The notes: a model not told the origin generated them from the sequence alone. A stretch of DNA of 64,000 nucleotides from Variovorax fucosicus (GCF_030316825.1 NZ_JASZYU010000002.1:744001-808000), one strand, 5' to 3'. Numbered from the stretch's first letter, positions 21,071 to 30,961 are shown. Numbers and translations: made by a program.

Positions 21071-23113
21071 TCAAAGGAATTGTTCGAAGTCGTTCTCGTC
21101 GCGCACACGGCGCCGGACAAGCAGGATGTGGGCCGGCGCCTGCTGCGGGTCGAGCCGCACGTAGTGGGATTCGCCCTGCCAGAGAAAGCGTTCGTCGCTC
21201 AGCAGATCGTGCATCTGGAAGCTGTGGCCTGCCTCCACGCCGATCGACTCCGGCGTGAGGCCGACCCAGCCGTCCTGCGGGTTGTGCGGATCGAGGTTGA
21301 CCACGGTGACGACCACGTTGCGGCCGTCGGGGGAGGCCTTGGCATAGGCAATCAACTGTTCGTTCTCGACGGGCAGGAAGCGCAGGCTGCCGTTGAACTG
21401 CAGCGCCGGGTTGTCATGCCGCACGCGGTTCACCCGCGTGATCAGCGGCGCGATGCTCTTCGGCTGGTCGTGATCCCAGTGGCGCAGCTGGTACTTCTCG
21501 GAATCGAGGTATTCCTCGCTGCCGGGGTTGCGCGGCAGGTGCTCCAGCAGCTCGTAGGCCGGCCCGTAGATGCCGTAGTTGGCCGCGAGCGTGGCGGCCA
21601 GCACCAGCCGCAGGCGGAACATCGCCGCTTCGCCGCCCTGCAGTTGCGCATGCAGGATGTCGGGCGTGTTGGGCCACACGTTGGGGCGGAAGTACTCGTA
21701 GCCCGGCCCCTGCGAGAGCTCGGTGAAGTACTCGACCAGCTCGGCCTTGGTGTTGCGCCAGGTGAAGTAGGTGTACGACTGCGAGTAGCCGACCTTGGCC
21801 AGCCGGTGCATGACCTTCGGCCGTGTGAATGCCTCGGCCAGGAAGATGACGCCGGGATGCTGGCGCTTGATCTCGGTGATGCACCACTCCCAGAACGGAA
21901 ACGCCTTGGTGTGCGGGTTGTCGACGCGGAAGATCGTCACGCCTTCGGCGATCCAGTGGTCGAACACGCTCTTGAGTTCGAGCCACAGGCCTTGCCAGTC
22001 GTCGCACTCGAAGTTGAAAGGGTAGATGTCCTGGTACTTCTTCGGCGGGTTCTCGGCGTACTGCACGCTGCCGTCCGGACGCCAGCGGAACCAGCCCGGG
22101 TGCGCCTTCACGTAGGGGTGGTCGGGCGCGCACTGGAACGCGATGTCGAGCGCGATCTCCAGGCCATGGCCGTGCGCCGCCGCGACCAGATGGCGGAAAT
22201 CGGCCAGGGTGCCCAGCGCGGGCAGGATGTCCTTGTGGCCGCCTTCGGCCGCGCCGATGGCCCATGGGCTGCCTACGTCGTCGGGCTCGGTCACCAGCGC
22301 GTTGTTTTTGCCCTTGCGGTCGATTCGGCCGATCGGGTGGATCGGCGGAAAGTACAGCACGTCGAAGCCCATCTTCGCGATCGCCGGCAGCCGCGTCTCC
22401 ACGTCGCGCAGGGTGCCATGCTTGCCGGCCGGGCCGGTGGAGCGCGGGAACAGCTCATACCAGCTGCTGAAGCGCGCGCGCTCGCGGTCGACGATCAGCG
22501 GCAATTCGGTGAAGTGCGCCTCGAAGCGCCGGTCCGGGTACCTGGCGGCGACGGCAGCCTGGTCTTCGTCCAGCGCCATGGCCTTGAGGCTGGCGCCGTC
22601 GATGCTGCGGTCGGCGGCGCTGCGGTCCAGCGTCTGTGCCCAGGCGGTCAGCGCTTTCTGGTCCGCGCCCGTGGCACGGCCGGCCGCGCTCGCGATTTCG
22701 ATGGCACCGACCTGCGCCGCCACGCGGATGTCTTCTTCATCGACGCGGCGCTCGAGTTCGTGCCGCCAGGACGCGAAGGAGTCGACCCAGGCGACCACGG
22801 TGTAGGCATAGCGGCCCGGCACCGGCGGCACGAAGTCGGCCTCCCAGATGTCGTTGTAGAGCAGCACCATCTCCACCTCGTGCGCCGCGACGTTGCCCTC
22901 GGGCCCCCAGCGCAGCATGACGCGCAGCACGTCGTGCCCTTCGGCAAAGCAATGGGCCTTGACCTCGAGCTTTTCGCCGGCTGTGCGCTTGACCGCGAAG
23001 CGCCCCGCGTCGACCACCGGCAGCACGGCATCGATGATGGTGCGCACGCGCCCGTCGGGCGGCATGCCGGGCGGTGCGGCTGCGAGAAGGGCGGGGGTCT
23101 GGGTTTCATGCAT
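21071..23113 (-). CDS. glgE: Alpha-1,4-glucan:maltose-1-phosphate maltosyltransferase
   Basis: Extends alpha-1,4-glucans with maltose-1-phosphate made by the TreS-Mak protein. The 680-residue protein has an N-terminal beta domain, the GH13_3 barrel and a C-terminal beta domain. Visible motifs are [41 protein letters not shown], nucleophile Asp398 in [16 protein letters not shown], acid Glu in [13 protein letters not shown], and [11 protein letters not shown]. Position 398 is close to the nucleophile of characterised GlgE. Its start overlaps the glgB stop by eight bases. Confidence 0.96.
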   Translation of the reverse strand: MHETQTPALLAAAPPGMPPDGRVRTIIDAVLPVVDAGRFAVKRTAGEKLEVKAHCFAEGHDVLRVMLRWGPEGNVAAHEVEMVLLYNDIWEADFVPPVPGRYAYTVVAWVDSFASWRHELERRVDEEDIRVAAQVGAIEIASAAGRATGADQKALTAWAQTLDRSAADRSIDGASLKAMALDEDQAAVAARYPDRRFEAHFTELPLIVDRERARFSSWYELFPRSTGPAGKHGTLRDVETRLPAIAKMGFDVLYFPPIHPIGRIDRKGKNNALVTEPDDVGSPWAIGAAEGGHKDILPALGTLADFRHLVAAAHGHGLEIALDIAFQCAPDHPYVKAHPGWFRWRPDGSVQYAENPPKKYQDIYPFNFECDDWQGLWLELKSVFDHWIAEGVTIFRVDNPHTKAFPFWEWCITEIKRQHPGVIFLAEAFTRPKVMHRLAKVGYSQSYTYFTWRNTKAELVEYFTELSQGPGYEYFRPNVWPNTPDILHAQLQGGEAAMFRLRLVLAATLAANYGIYGPAYELLEHLPRNPGSEEYLDSEKYQLRHWDHDQPKSIAPLITRVNRVRHDNPALQFNGSLRFLPVENEQLIAYAKASPDGRNVVVTVVNLDPHNPQDGWVGLTPESIGVEAGHSFQMHDLLSDERFLWQGESHYVRLDPQQAPAHILLVRRRVRDENDFEQFL

Positions 23114-25058
23114 CGGTCGAGGGCTTCAGGATCAAGGTGGACAACGGCGGCAGGGTCAGGCTCAGCGAATGCGGTCGGCCATTGGCCGGCGTCGACGCAG
23201 CGGTCACGCTGCCCATGTTGCCCCAGCCGGCGCCCCCGTATTCGATGGCATCGCTGTTGAGCAACTCGCGCCAGACGCCACCGGTCGGTACGCCAACGAT
23301 GTAGTTTGTACGCGGCAGCGGGGTCAGATTGCAAGCCACCAGCACCGGCGCACCGCCCCGACGCGGCTTGCGCAGGAACACCAGCACGCTGGCTTCGGCA
23401 TCGTCGGCGTTGATCCATTCGAAGCCGTCGGGCGAGAAGTCGAGCTGGTAGAGCGCCGGCTCGGCCTTGTAGACCCGATTCAGTTCGCGCACGAAGCCTT
23501 GCAGGCCGGCGTGTTCGGGGTGTTCGGCCGCCCACCATTCGAGTTCGCCGTCATGCGTCCACTCGCGCCGCTGGCCGAACTCGCAGCCCATGAACAGCAG
23601 CTTCTTGCCCGGGTGCGCCCACATCAGCCCGAAGAGCGTGCGCAGGTTGGCAAACTGCTGCCAGCTGTCGCCGGGCATCTTGTTGATGAGCGAGCCCTTG
23701 CCGTGCACCACCTCGTCGTGCGAGATCGGCAGCACGAAGTTCTCGTTGAAGGCATAGATCAGCGAGAAGGTCAGCTGGTGGTGGTGGTGCCGGCGGTAGA
23801 TCGGATCGCGTGCGAAGAACGACAGCGTGTCGTGCATCCAGCCCATGTTCCATTTCATGCCGAAGCCCAGGCCGCCCATGTCGGTCGGGCGCGACACCAT
23901 CGGCCAGGCGGTCGACTCCTCGGCCACCGAGACCGTGTCGGGGTGCTCGCGGTACACCGCGCGGTTCAGGTCGCGCAGGAACTCGATGGCTTCGAGGTTC
24001 TCGCGGCCGCCGTTGCTGTTGGGAATCCACTCGCCGTTGTCGCGCGCGTAGTCGAGGTAGAGCATCGATGCCACCGCATCGACCCGCAGGCCGTCCAGGT
24101 GGTAGTACTCCAGCCAGAACAGCGCCGATGAGATGAGGAAGCTGCGCACCTCGTTGCGGCCGTAGTTGAAGATGCTCGAGTTCCACTCGGGGTGGAAGCC
24201 CTGGCGCGGATCTTCGTGCTCGAACAGGTGCGTGCCGTCGAAGTAGCCGAGGCCGTGCTCATCGGTCGGAAAGTGCGAAGGCACCCAGTCGAGCAGCACG
24301 CCGATGCCCCGCTGGTGCAGATGGTCGACAAACGCCATGAAGTCCTGCGGCATGCCGTAGCGCGAGGTCGGCGCAAAGTAGCCGGTGGTCTGGTAGCCCC
24401 AGGAGCCGTAGAACGGGTGTTCGGTGATCGGCATCAGCTCCACGTGCGTGAAGCCCATCTCGACCACGTAATCGGCCAGGCGGCTCGCCAGTTCGCGGTA
24501 GCCCAGCATCTGGCCATCCTGGCGTTGCCAGGAGCCGGGGTGCAGTTCGTAGATGGACATCGGCGCGTCGAGCGCGTTTTTCGGCGCGCGCGAGGCCATC
24601 CAGTCGGCGTCGTGCCAGTCGTGTTCGAGCGACCACACGCGCGAACCCGTGGCCGGCGGCGCCTCGGCATAGAACGCATACGGGTCGGCCTTGTCGACCA
24701 CATAGCCGTTGTGCTGCGAAAAGATTCGGTACTTGTAGGCCTGCCCGCGCCTTGCCTCGGGCGCAACGCCCTCCCAGATGCCGCTCGAGTCGGGCCGGGG
24801 CTCCAGCGGCAGCGCGCTGTCGTTCCACCCGTTCCAGTCGCCGATGACGGAGACGGCGCGCGCATTGGGGGCCCAGACCGCGAAGGCGGCGCCCTTGCCG
24901 TCGGGTCGCAAATGGCATCCCAGCATGTCATGCATGCGGGCGTGGGTACCTTCACGGAATAGCCAGCTGTCTTGCTCGCCGAAGCGCTGTGGTTGGTTTT
25001 GCACGGATGAATTTCCCTTGTGGCCGGACATTGCGTCCGGTGGCTGCGAGCAACTCAT
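23106..25058 (-). CDS. glgB: 1,4-alpha-glucan branching enzyme
   Basis: Introduces alpha-1,6 branches into the glucan made by GlgE. At 650 residues it is shorter than the ~730-residue E. coli enzyme, lacking the first N-terminal module. It keeps the CBM48 domain (about 45-140), [31 protein letters not shown], nucleophile Asp in [16 protein letters not shown], acid Glu in [11 protein letters not shown] and [15 protein letters not shown]. It is the first gene of the minus-strand cluster. ATG 25058 and ATG 25031 are both possible; neither has a strong ribosome-binding site. phaZ ends 87 bp upstream. Confidence 0.95.
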   Translation of the reverse strand: MSCSQPPDAMSGHKGNSSVQNQPQRFGEQDSWLFREGTHARMHDMLGCHLRPDGKGAAFAVWAPNARAVSVIGDWNGWNDSALPLEPRPDSSGIWEGVAPEARRGQAYKYRIFSQHNGYVVDKADPYAFYAEAPPATGSRVWSLEHDWHDADWMASRAPKNALDAPMSIYELHPGSWQRQDGQMLGYRELASRLADYVVEMGFTHVELMPITEHPFYGSWGYQTTGYFAPTSRYGMPQDFMAFVDHLHQRGIGVLLDWVPSHFPTDEHGLGYFDGTHLFEHEDPRQGFHPEWNSSIFNYGRNEVRSFLISSALFWLEYYHLDGLRVDAVASMLYLDYARDNGEWIPNSNGGRENLEAIEFLRDLNRAVYREHPDTVSVAEESTAWPMVSRPTDMGGLGFGMKWNMGWMHDTLSFFARDPIYRRHHHHQLTFSLIYAFNENFVLPISHDEVVHGKGSLINKMPGDSWQQFANLRTLFGLMWAHPGKKLLFMGCEFGQRREWTHDGELEWWAAEHPEHAGLQGFVRELNRVYKAEPALYQLDFSPDGFEWINADDAEASVLVFLRKPRRGGAPVLVACNLTPLPRTNYIVGVPTGGVWRELLNSDAIEYGGAGWGNMGSVTAASTPANGRPHSLSLTLPPLSTLILKPSTDA

Positions 25059-25145
25059 TGGAGCGCGGAACCGCCCGGCAGCGCGAGCCGCCGAGGGAGC
25101 CTTGACCTGTAGGACAGCGGCTAGTGTGTCGGCGCCGCCGGAAAT

Positions 25146-26363
25146 TCAGTGCAGTTCTGCGGCCGCGTGGATGGTTTCACGCACGCGCGGGTAGATCTGC
25201 GCGTTCCACTTGCTGCCGCTGAACACGCCGTAGTGCCCCACGCCGGCCTGCAGGTGGTGGACCTTGAGATAAGGCCGGATGTTGGTGCAGAGGTCTTGCG
25301 CCGCCACGGTCTGGCCGACCGCGCAGATGTCGTCGCGCTCGCCTTCGACCGTGAGCAGCGCGGTGCGGCGGATCGCGGCCGGGTTGACCCTGCGCGTGCC
25401 CACGGTGAGCTCGCCACGGGGCAGGTCGTAGGTCTGGAACACGCGCTCGACCGTCTCCAGGTAGAACTCGGCCGGCAGGTCGTTCACCGCCAGGTATTCA
25501 TCGTAGAAATTGCGGATGGTGTCGGCCTTGTCGATTTCGCCTTCGACCAGGTGCTCGAACAGCTTCTTGAACTGCTCCTTGTGCCGCGCGGGGTTCATGC
25601 TCATGAAGGCCGAAAGCTGAAGAAAGCCGGGGTACACCCGCCGCGTGGCCCCCGCATGCGGCCATGGCACGCGGCTGATCAGGTTGCGCTTGAACCACTC
25701 GATCGGCTTGCTGGTGGCCAGGGTGTTCACGCCGGTCGGGTTGATGCGGCAATCGACCGGGCCGGCCATCAGCGTCAGGCTGCGTGGCGCGGCCGGGTTG
25801 TCGTCCTCGGCCATCAGCGCGGTGGCGGCCAGCGCCGCCACGCAGGGCTGGCACACCGCCACCAGATGCACGCCGGGGCCGATGGCCTCCATGAAGCTGA
25901 TGAGCTGCAGCGTGTATTCGTCGAGCCCGAAGCCGCCTTGCCAGACCGGCACGTCGCGCGCGTTGTGCCAGTCGGTCACGTAGACGTCGTGGTCGCGCAG
26001 CAGCGTGCGCACCGTTTCGCGCAGCAGCGTCGCGAAATGGCCCGATAGTGGTGCAGCCAGCAGCACAGGAGGGTGCATCGTGCCCGTTTCCTTGCGGAAA
26101 TGGAGCAAGGTGCCGAAAGGAGCCACCAGCACCGGCTCTTCATGCACGGCGACCTCCTGGCCCTCAACGACCACAGTCTTGATGTCCCAGGCCGGCCGCG
26201 AGTGGGTGATGCGCATGCGCGAGAACACCTCCAGCTGCGCCGCCATGCGCCGCACCGCGCTTCGCTCGGAGCCCGCGCTCCAGAGCGCGGCTCCCATGAA
26301 CTGCGCGGTGAGCCGCAGTGGCGAGAGCATGTCGGCTTGAGTCTGGTAGGCCCGGTAAAGCAT
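25146..26363 (-). CDS. phaZ: Intracellular polyhydroxyalkanoate depolymerase
   Basis: Degrades stored poly-3-hydroxybutyrate granules. The 405-residue protein (from ATG 26363, MLYRAYQTQADM) has the PhaZ1-type catalytic cysteine in place of serine, in HLVAVCQPCVAAL (Cys171), with Asp in GERDDICAVGQT and His in AGVGHYGVFSG completing the triad. The gene is divergent from a GST gene and ends 87 bp before glgB, so the two carbon-storage polymers' genes are adjacent. In-frame sequence further upstream lacks conserved residues and was not used. Confidence 0.93.
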   Translation of the reverse strand: MLYRAYQTQADMLSPLRLTAQFMGAALWSAGSERSAVRRMAAQLEVFSRMRITHSRPAWDIKTVVVEGQEVAVHEEPVLVAPFGTLLHFRKETGTMHPPVLLAAPLSGHFATLLRETVRTLLRDHDVYVTDWHNARDVPVWQGGFGLDEYTLQLISFMEAIGPGVHLVAVCQPCVAALAATALMAEDDNPAAPRSLTLMAGPVDCRINPTGVNTLATSKPIEWFKRNLISRVPWPHAGATRRVYPGFLQLSAFMSMNPARHKEQFKKLFEHLVEGEIDKADTIRNFYDEYLAVNDLPAEFYLETVERVFQTYDLPRGELTVGTRRVNPAAIRRTALLTVEGERDDICAVGQTVAAQDLCTNIRPYLKVHHLQAGVGHYGVFSGSKWNAQIYPRVRETIHAAAELH

Positions 26364-26466
26364 GAGGCCGTTGCAGGCAAGTTGCGGGCCAAGCCGGGCG
26401 GCGGTGGCATGGGGCTTGCACGGCGGCAGGCTGCCGTCGAATATGACGGCGTCAAGGAGCGTCGCA

Positions 26467-27123
26467 ATGGCCAAACCCGTCCTCACGATCAGCAGCAAGA
26501 ACTACGGTGCCTGGTCGTTGCGCGGCTGGCTCATGTGCCGCCTGGCCGGACTCGACTTCACCGAAAAGGTCATCCCGCCCGACGATCCGGCCATGAAGGC
26601 CGAGATACTGCTGCTCTCGTCGTCGATGCTGGTGCCGTCGCTGCAGCACGGCAGCGTGAAGGTGTGGGACACGCTGGCCATCGGCGAGTACCTCAACGAG
26701 ATCAAGCCCAAGGCCGGACTGCTCCCGGCCGATGCCAAGGCGCGAGCGCACTGCCGCGCCATCAGCGGTGAAATGCACTCCGGTTTTGCGTCGATGCGCG
26801 GTGCGTTGCCGATGAACATCAAGGCCAGGTTTCCCAACTTCAAGATCTGGTCGCGCGCGCAGGCCGACATCGATCGTGTGGTCGTCATCTGGCGCGAATG
26901 CCTGAAGGCGTACGGCGGCCCCTTCCTGTTCGGCAAGCAGCCCTGCATTGCCGACGCAATGTACGCACCGGTGGTGACGCGCTTCATGAGCTACGACGTG
27001 GCGCTCGACCGCGAATGCACGGCCTACTGCAAGCGCGTCATGGAACTGCCCGCGATGCAGGAATGGGTCAAGGCAGCCAAGGAAGAGCCCGAGGAAATCG
27101 ACGAACTCGACGCCGAGTTCTGA
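26467..27123 (+). CDS. Glutathione S-transferase family protein
   Basis: A 218-residue GST with an N-terminal thioredoxin-like domain (LTISSKNYGAWSLRGWLMCRLAGLDFTEK; SSSMLVPSLQ with the cis-Pro; WDTLAIGEYLNE) and an all-helical C-terminal domain (FLFGKQPCIADAMYAPVVTRF). The likely glutathione-activating residue is a Ser or Tyr near position 10. The substrate is unknown. A good AAGGAG lies about seven bases before ATG 26467. It is divergent from phaZ with about 100 bp between them. Confidence 0.88.
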   Translation: MAKPVLTISSKNYGAWSLRGWLMCRLAGLDFTEKVIPPDDPAMKAEILLLSSSMLVPSLQHGSVKVWDTLAIGEYLNEIKPKAGLLPADAKARAHCRAISGEMHSGFASMRGALPMNIKARFPNFKIWSRAQADIDRVVVIWRECLKAYGGPFLFGKQPCIADAMYAPVVTRFMSYDVALDRECTAYCKRVMELPAMQEWVKAAKEEPEEIDELDAEF

Positions 27124-27154
27124 GCCCCGAGGCGCGCCTGGAACACGGGCGTGC

Positions 27155-28123
27155 TCAGGGTTGTTCGCGCACGGCCGTGACCATGCAGTAGTCGAACTCG
27201 TTCCAGAACATACCGAGTGCGAGCGAGCAGTAGCTGGCCACGATGTGCTTGCGCCGCCAGGGCGTGAGGCGGCCGCGTGCCTTCCAGAGTTCGGCCAGCG
27301 TGAAGCGGGTCGCGAGCACCGGAATGTGCAGCGCGCTCGGCGCGACGCGCCAGCGCAGCGACCGTACCTGAACATCGGCAAAGCCATGCTCGCGCAGTGC
27401 CGCGGTGAAATCGTCGCGCACCGCCAGCGTCGGCACCGCCCAGCTGTCGGCCCACAACCGGTGCAGCCAGTTGGCAAGCCGGCCCTGACGGCGCCGCAGC
27501 AGGAAGCCGTCGACCACCACCAGCCGCGCGCCGGGCTTGAGCAGGCGCGCGGCTTCGGCGATGAAATCGGCCTTGGCGGTGCCGCTTGCATAGCACGCGC
27601 TTTCGACGGCCCAGGCACCGTCGGCCGCGGCGGTGGGCAGGCCGGTGCGCGTGTAGTCGGCTTCGATGTGGGCCAACCGGTCGGCCACCCCGGCCTGTGC
27701 GTCCAGACGGGTTGCGATCTCGTTCTGCACGGCCACGTTGGTCACGGTCACGGCAAAGAGGCTGGGGCGCTCCCCGACCAGCAGGCGTGCAGTCGCACCC
27801 GCACCGCAGCCGAGGTCGACCACGCAGGCCGGCCCCGCGGCCGGCAACTGCAGCGCACGGCCTACGGCGCGGTTCATCTCGCCGAGCATGCCTTCGCGCC
27901 GCAGCGGGTTCAGCCCGGGGCGCCAATAGCCGAAGTGCATGTTGTAGTGAGCGCTCCAGGCCCGGTAGTCGTCAGCCACCTCGGTGAAGTAGTCCTGTGT
28001 GTCGGCCGAGGTGACGGGTGCTGTGGCCGCAACGGGTGCAGACGGGCTTGCCAACGGCAGGTCGGGGTTCAACCGGGCGGTCATGGAAACCAGGCGGTAA
28101 GCGGGGCGTACATCGGTGTGCAT
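27155..28123 (-). CDS. SAM-dependent methyltransferase (class I)
   Basis: A 322-residue protein with the class I SAM-binding motif VVDLGCGAGATA (about residues 100-111) preceded by HFGYWRPGLNPLRRE, a pattern shared with sterol/tocopherol/cyclopropane-type methyltransferases. The post-II region (ARLLKPGARLVVVDGFLL) fits too. The acceptor cannot be predicted. ATG 28123 is used; MTARLNPDL at 28084 is an alternative. It is co-directional with the GbsR-type regulator 59 bp upstream, so it may be its target. Confidence 0.82.
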   Translation of the reverse strand: MHTDVRPAYRLVSMTARLNPDLPLASPSAPVAATAPVTSADTQDYFTEVADDYRAWSAHYNMHFGYWRPGLNPLRREGMLGEMNRAVGRALQLPAAGPACVVDLGCGAGATARLLVGERPSLFAVTVTNVAVQNEIATRLDAQAGVADRLAHIEADYTRTGLPTAAADGAWAVESACYASGTAKADFIAEAARLLKPGARLVVVDGFLLRRRQGRLANWLHRLWADSWAVPTLAVRDDFTAALREHGFADVQVRSLRWRVAPSALHIPVLATRFTLAELWKARGRLTPWRRKHIVASYCSLALGMFWNEFDYCMVTAVREQP

Positions 28124-28182
28124 GGGGCTTCAGTTTTCGTTATTTCAGTTGAAACAGAAACGATTGGGCAAAAAAAGAGCGC

Positions 28183-28764
28183 TCAGATCATCGGCAGGCT
28201 GGCGTGGTGGGCGTTCGGATCTTCCGGCGTCTTCGACGAACCGTCACCGCGCACGAACTTCTGCACGCTGGCGCCCAGGCTCAGCACCTTGTCCAGCGTG
28301 CCGGGCGACAGGCGCAGCATCTCGTCGGCCCAGGTGGCGAGCTTGCCCATGAGGTCGAGCGTGGAGCGGATGCGGTCTTGCGCGTCGGCCGGCTCCTTCT
28401 GGAAATCGGGGCTGGCCACAAGCTCGCGCAGCATGCGCACGGTGGGGTCGAACTCGCGCTCCTTGCGCTCGCGCACCACGGTGCGAAACAGCTCCCACAC
28501 ATCGACGCTGGTTTCGAAGTAGTCACGCCGGTCGCCCATCACGTGGGTCACCCGCACCAGGTTCCAGGCCTGCAATTCCTTCAGGCTGTTGCTCACGTTG
28601 GAGCGCGCGACATTCAGGGTTTCGGAGAGTTCTTCGGCATGCAGCGGCCGGCCGTGCGCGAACAGCAAGGCGTGGATCTGCGAGACGGTGCGGTTGACGC
28701 CCCACATCGAGCCCATCTCGCCCCAATGGAGCACGAACTTGCGTTGGATGTCGGTGAGTTGCAT
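28183..28764 (-). CDS. GbsR/MarR-type transcriptional regulator
   Basis: A 193-residue winged-helix protein. Residues about 10-90 form a MarR/GbsR-like HTH (HALLFAHGRPLHAEELSETLNVARSNVSNSLKELQAWNLVRV) followed by a helical region (90-165) likely used for dimerisation. GbsR-type proteins often govern osmoprotectant genes, but the ligand here is unknown. A 9-bp inverted repeat (28785-28810) in front of its start is the obvious candidate operator. It is divergent from the SOS-box gene. Confidence 0.83.
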   Translation of the reverse strand: MQLTDIQRKFVLHWGEMGSMWGVNRTVSQIHALLFAHGRPLHAEELSETLNVARSNVSNSLKELQAWNLVRVTHVMGDRRDYFETSVDVWELFRTVVRERKEREFDPTVRMLRELVASPDFQKEPADAQDRIRSTLDLMGKLATWADEMLRLSPGTLDKVLSLGASVQKFVRGDGSSKTPEDPNAHHASLPMI

Positions 28765-28784
28765 GCGGTAAGCTTAAACATTCT

Positions 28785-28810
28785 TTGATTTCTGTCAATA
28801 AAGAAATCAA
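28785..28810. promoter_or_regulatory. Inverted repeat, candidate operator of the GbsR-type regulator
   Basis: TTGATTTCT at 28785-28793 and its exact complement AGAAATCAA at 28802-28810 are separated by eight bases, in an AT-rich stretch unlike the surrounding GC-rich DNA. It lies 21-46 bp before the regulator's start and 72 bp before the divergent radical SAM gene. Assignment to the regulator is by position only. Confidence 0.5.
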
Positions 28811-28850
28811 TTCTTTTGCCATTGCTGGCTTGGCGGGTCGATTGGTTGCA

Positions 28851-28870
28851 TACTGTTGTTTTATACAGTA
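28851..28870 (+). promoter_or_regulatory. SOS (LexA) box
   Basis: TACTGTTGTTTTATACAGTA matches the LexA consensus TACTGT-N8-ACAGTA at all twelve defined positions, with outer arms perfectly symmetrical. It ends 12 bp before the ATG of the radical SAM gene, where bound LexA would block transcription or its start. Gene control by LexA is inferred from the match. Confidence 0.85.
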
Positions 28871-28881
28871 TTGAGGTCGCC

Positions 28882-29970
28882 ATGACCGACGCTTTCATTC
28901 CGATCAGCGCGCTCAAGGGCCGCGGCGCCGCGACGCGCATTGCGCACCGCTTCGAAAAGGAGGCGCGAGACGCGTACGACGATGGTTGGGGCACGCTCGA
29001 AAACGAAGAGGCCGATGCACCTTCGGCGCCGCAAACCGAGGTGCGCTTCGAGGATGCCAAATCGGTGCTGAGCGACAACGACTCGCCCGACATTCCGTTC
29101 GATCGTTCGCTCAACCCCTACCGCGGCTGCGAGCACGGCTGCATCTACTGCTTTGCGCGGCCTACGCACAGCTACCTCAACCTGTCGCCCGGCCTCGATT
29201 TCGAAACCAAGCTCATCGCCAAGCGCAACATTGCCGAGGTGCTGCGCCACGAGCTGGGCAAAAAGAACTACCGGCCGAGCCAGATCGCCATCGGCACCGC
29301 GACCGACTGCTACCAGCCGATCGAGCGCGAGTTGCGCCTGACGCGATCGGTGATCGAAGTGCTGCGCGACACCAACCATCCGTTCGCGCTCGTCACGAAG
29401 TCGAGCGCGGTCGAACGCGACCTCGACCTCATCGCGCCGATGGCGGCCCGACAGCTGGCCGCCGTGTATGTGACCGTGACAACGCTCGACGGCGAACTCG
29501 CCCGCAAGCTGGAGCCGCGCGCGGCCGCACCGCACCGGCGCCTTCGCACCATCCGCACGCTGGCCGAGGCCGGCGTGCCGGTCGGCGTGAGCGTGGCGCC
29601 GCAGATCCCGTTCGTCACCGAAGACATGGAGCAGGTGCTCGAAGCGGCCTGGGAGGCCGGCGCGCGCTGTGCCTTCTACACGGTGATCCGGCTGCCATGG
29701 GAAGTGGCGCCGCTGTTCAAGCAGTGGCTGGAGTTGCACTATCCGCAGCGCGCCGACCGCATCATGGCGCGCATCCGCGAGATGCGCGGCGGCAAGGACT
29801 ACGACGCCGACTTCGCCACGCGCATGAAGGGAAGCGGCCTGTGGGCCGAACTGATAGGCCAGCGCTTCCAGAAAGCCACGCGGCGCATCGGCTTCAACCG
29901 CGACCGGATTCCGATGAATCTTGGCGCGTTCCGGCCACCGGGTGCCGCGGGACAGGGAAGTCTGTTCTAA
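28882..29970 (+). CDS. PA0069-family radical SAM protein, SOS-box preceded
   Basis: A 362-residue protein of the PA0069/Rv2578c type, distantly related to spore photoproduct lyase. It carries a CxxxCxxC iron-sulfur motif in NPYRGCEHGCIYCFARPTH (Cys83, 87, 90) and a TIM-barrel core (IAIGTATDCYQPIERELRLTRSVIEVL). The reaction is not known; a DNA-repair role is suggested by the perfect LexA box 12 bp before the start and by relatives acting on DNA photoproducts. gntK begins 10 bp after its stop. Confidence 0.88.
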   Translation: MTDAFIPISALKGRGAATRIAHRFEKEARDAYDDGWGTLENEEADAPSAPQTEVRFEDAKSVLSDNDSPDIPFDRSLNPYRGCEHGCIYCFARPTHSYLNLSPGLDFETKLIAKRNIAEVLRHELGKKNYRPSQIAIGTATDCYQPIERELRLTRSVIEVLRDTNHPFALVTKSSAVERDLDLIAPMAARQLAAVYVTVTTLDGELARKLEPRAAAPHRRLRTIRTLAEAGVPVGVSVAPQIPFVTEDMEQVLEAAWEAGARCAFYTVIRLPWEVAPLFKQWLELHYPQRADRIMARIREMRGGKDYDADFATRMKGSGLWAELIGQRFQKATRRIGFNRDRIPMNLGAFRPPGAAGQGSLF

Positions 29971-29980
29971 AGTCGGCAGG

Positions 29981-30472
29981 ATGAATTCTGTCTGGATCGT
30001 GGTGATGGGGGTTTCCGGCTGTGGCAAGTCCAGCCTGGGTGACGCGCTGGCCAAAGACCTGGCGTTGCCGTTGATAGAGGGCGACGACTTCCATCCACCC
30101 GCCAATGTCGAAAAGATGCGCGCCGGCATTGCGCTCGTCGACGCCGACCGTGCGGGCTGGCTGGATGCGCTCGGAGCCGAACTCGCCGCCCACCCGAAGG
30201 GCGCGGTGCTCACCTGCTCTGCGCTCAAGCGTGCCTACCGCGACCGGCTGCGCGCGGCCGTGCCGGATCTGCGCTTCGTCTTCATGGAACTGACGCGCGA
30301 GGAGGCCGAGCGCCGCGTCGCGGCCCGTGCCGCGCAGCACATGTTTCCGGCCAGCCTCGTGGCCAACCAGTTCGCCACCCTCGAGTCGCCCGTGGGCGAA
30401 GCCGGCGTGCTGGCGGTCGACGCGACCTCGCCGATGGCCGCGCTGATCGCCCAGAGCAGGGCGTGGTTGTAG
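29981..30472 (+). CDS. gntK: Gluconokinase
   Basis: Phosphorylates gluconate to 6-phosphogluconate, substrate of the Gnd enzyme encoded nearby (31575-33008). The 163-residue protein has the GntK P-loop MGVSGCGKSS (residues 9-18), EGDDFHPPANVEKMRAGIALVDADRAGWL, and TCSALKRAYRDRLR. It starts 10 bp after the radical SAM gene, so it may be read through from the SOS-controlled promoter; no separate promoter is obvious in the gap. Confidence 0.94.
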   Translation: MNSVWIVVMGVSGCGKSSLGDALAKDLALPLIEGDDFHPPANVEKMRAGIALVDADRAGWLDALGAELAAHPKGAVLTCSALKRAYRDRLRAAVPDLRFVFMELTREEAERRVAARAAQHMFPASLVANQFATLESPVGEAGVLAVDATSPMAALIAQSRAWL

Positions 30473-30484
30473 GAAAAACGGGAT

Positions 30485-30961
30485 TCAGGCCCGCGCCACC
30501 CGCATGGCTTCGAGCGCTTCGGACGCGCGATCCATCACACGCGCGACCACCTCCATGTCGGCCTCCGAGGCCGACGCCACCATGGCGCTGACCACTTCGG
30601 CCTGAACCTGGAGCGTTTCGCGCGCCACCGCCATCCCCGCCTCGGTGAGCGACAGGCGCTTGACGCGCGCATCGGCGCTGTCGCTTTCGCGGCGCACCCA
30701 GCCTTGCCCTTCCATGTGCGCGACCAGCATGCTCACGCCGCTCTTGGCCACGAAGCAGCGCGCCGCCAGCGCCTGCTGCGTGATGCCGGGCGTGGTGGCG
30801 ATGGTGGCCAGCACCTCGTGCTCGCCGACGCGCAGGCCGATGGCGGCGAGCCGGGCCGTCATCACGGCCTCGCAGAGGTTGTAGGCCCGCACGGCGGCCA
30901 GCCAGGCCAGCGTGCCGTGCGGCGCGGAAGGGGATTTCGGTGTCCGGGAAGGAGGGGTCAT
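30485..30961 (-). CDS. MarR-family transcriptional regulator
   Basis: A 158-residue MarR protein with a central winged helix (about 45-105: EVLATIATTPGITQQALAARCFVAKSGVSMLVAHMEGQGWVRRESDSADARVKRLSLTEAG) between dimerisation helices. It is divergent from a hotdog thioesterase gene, with two GTTCA-type dyads between them. Autorepression and control of the thioesterase gene are inferred. A single Cys in the recognition region (RCFVAKSG) could be redox-active but there is no further evidence. Confidence 0.88.
   Translation of the reverse strand: MTPPSRTPKSPSAPHGTLAWLAAVRAYNLCEAVMTARLAAIGLRVGEHEVLATIATTPGITQQALAARCFVAKSGVSMLVAHMEGQGWVRRESDSADARVKRLSLTEAGMAVARETLQVQAEVVSAMVASASEADMEVVARVMDRASEALEAMRVARA

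Noticed and set aside
21080..23260. Long plus-strand frame opposite glgE
   Set aside because: Shadow of glgE; no recognisable motifs and composition of a reverse-complemented GC-rich gene.
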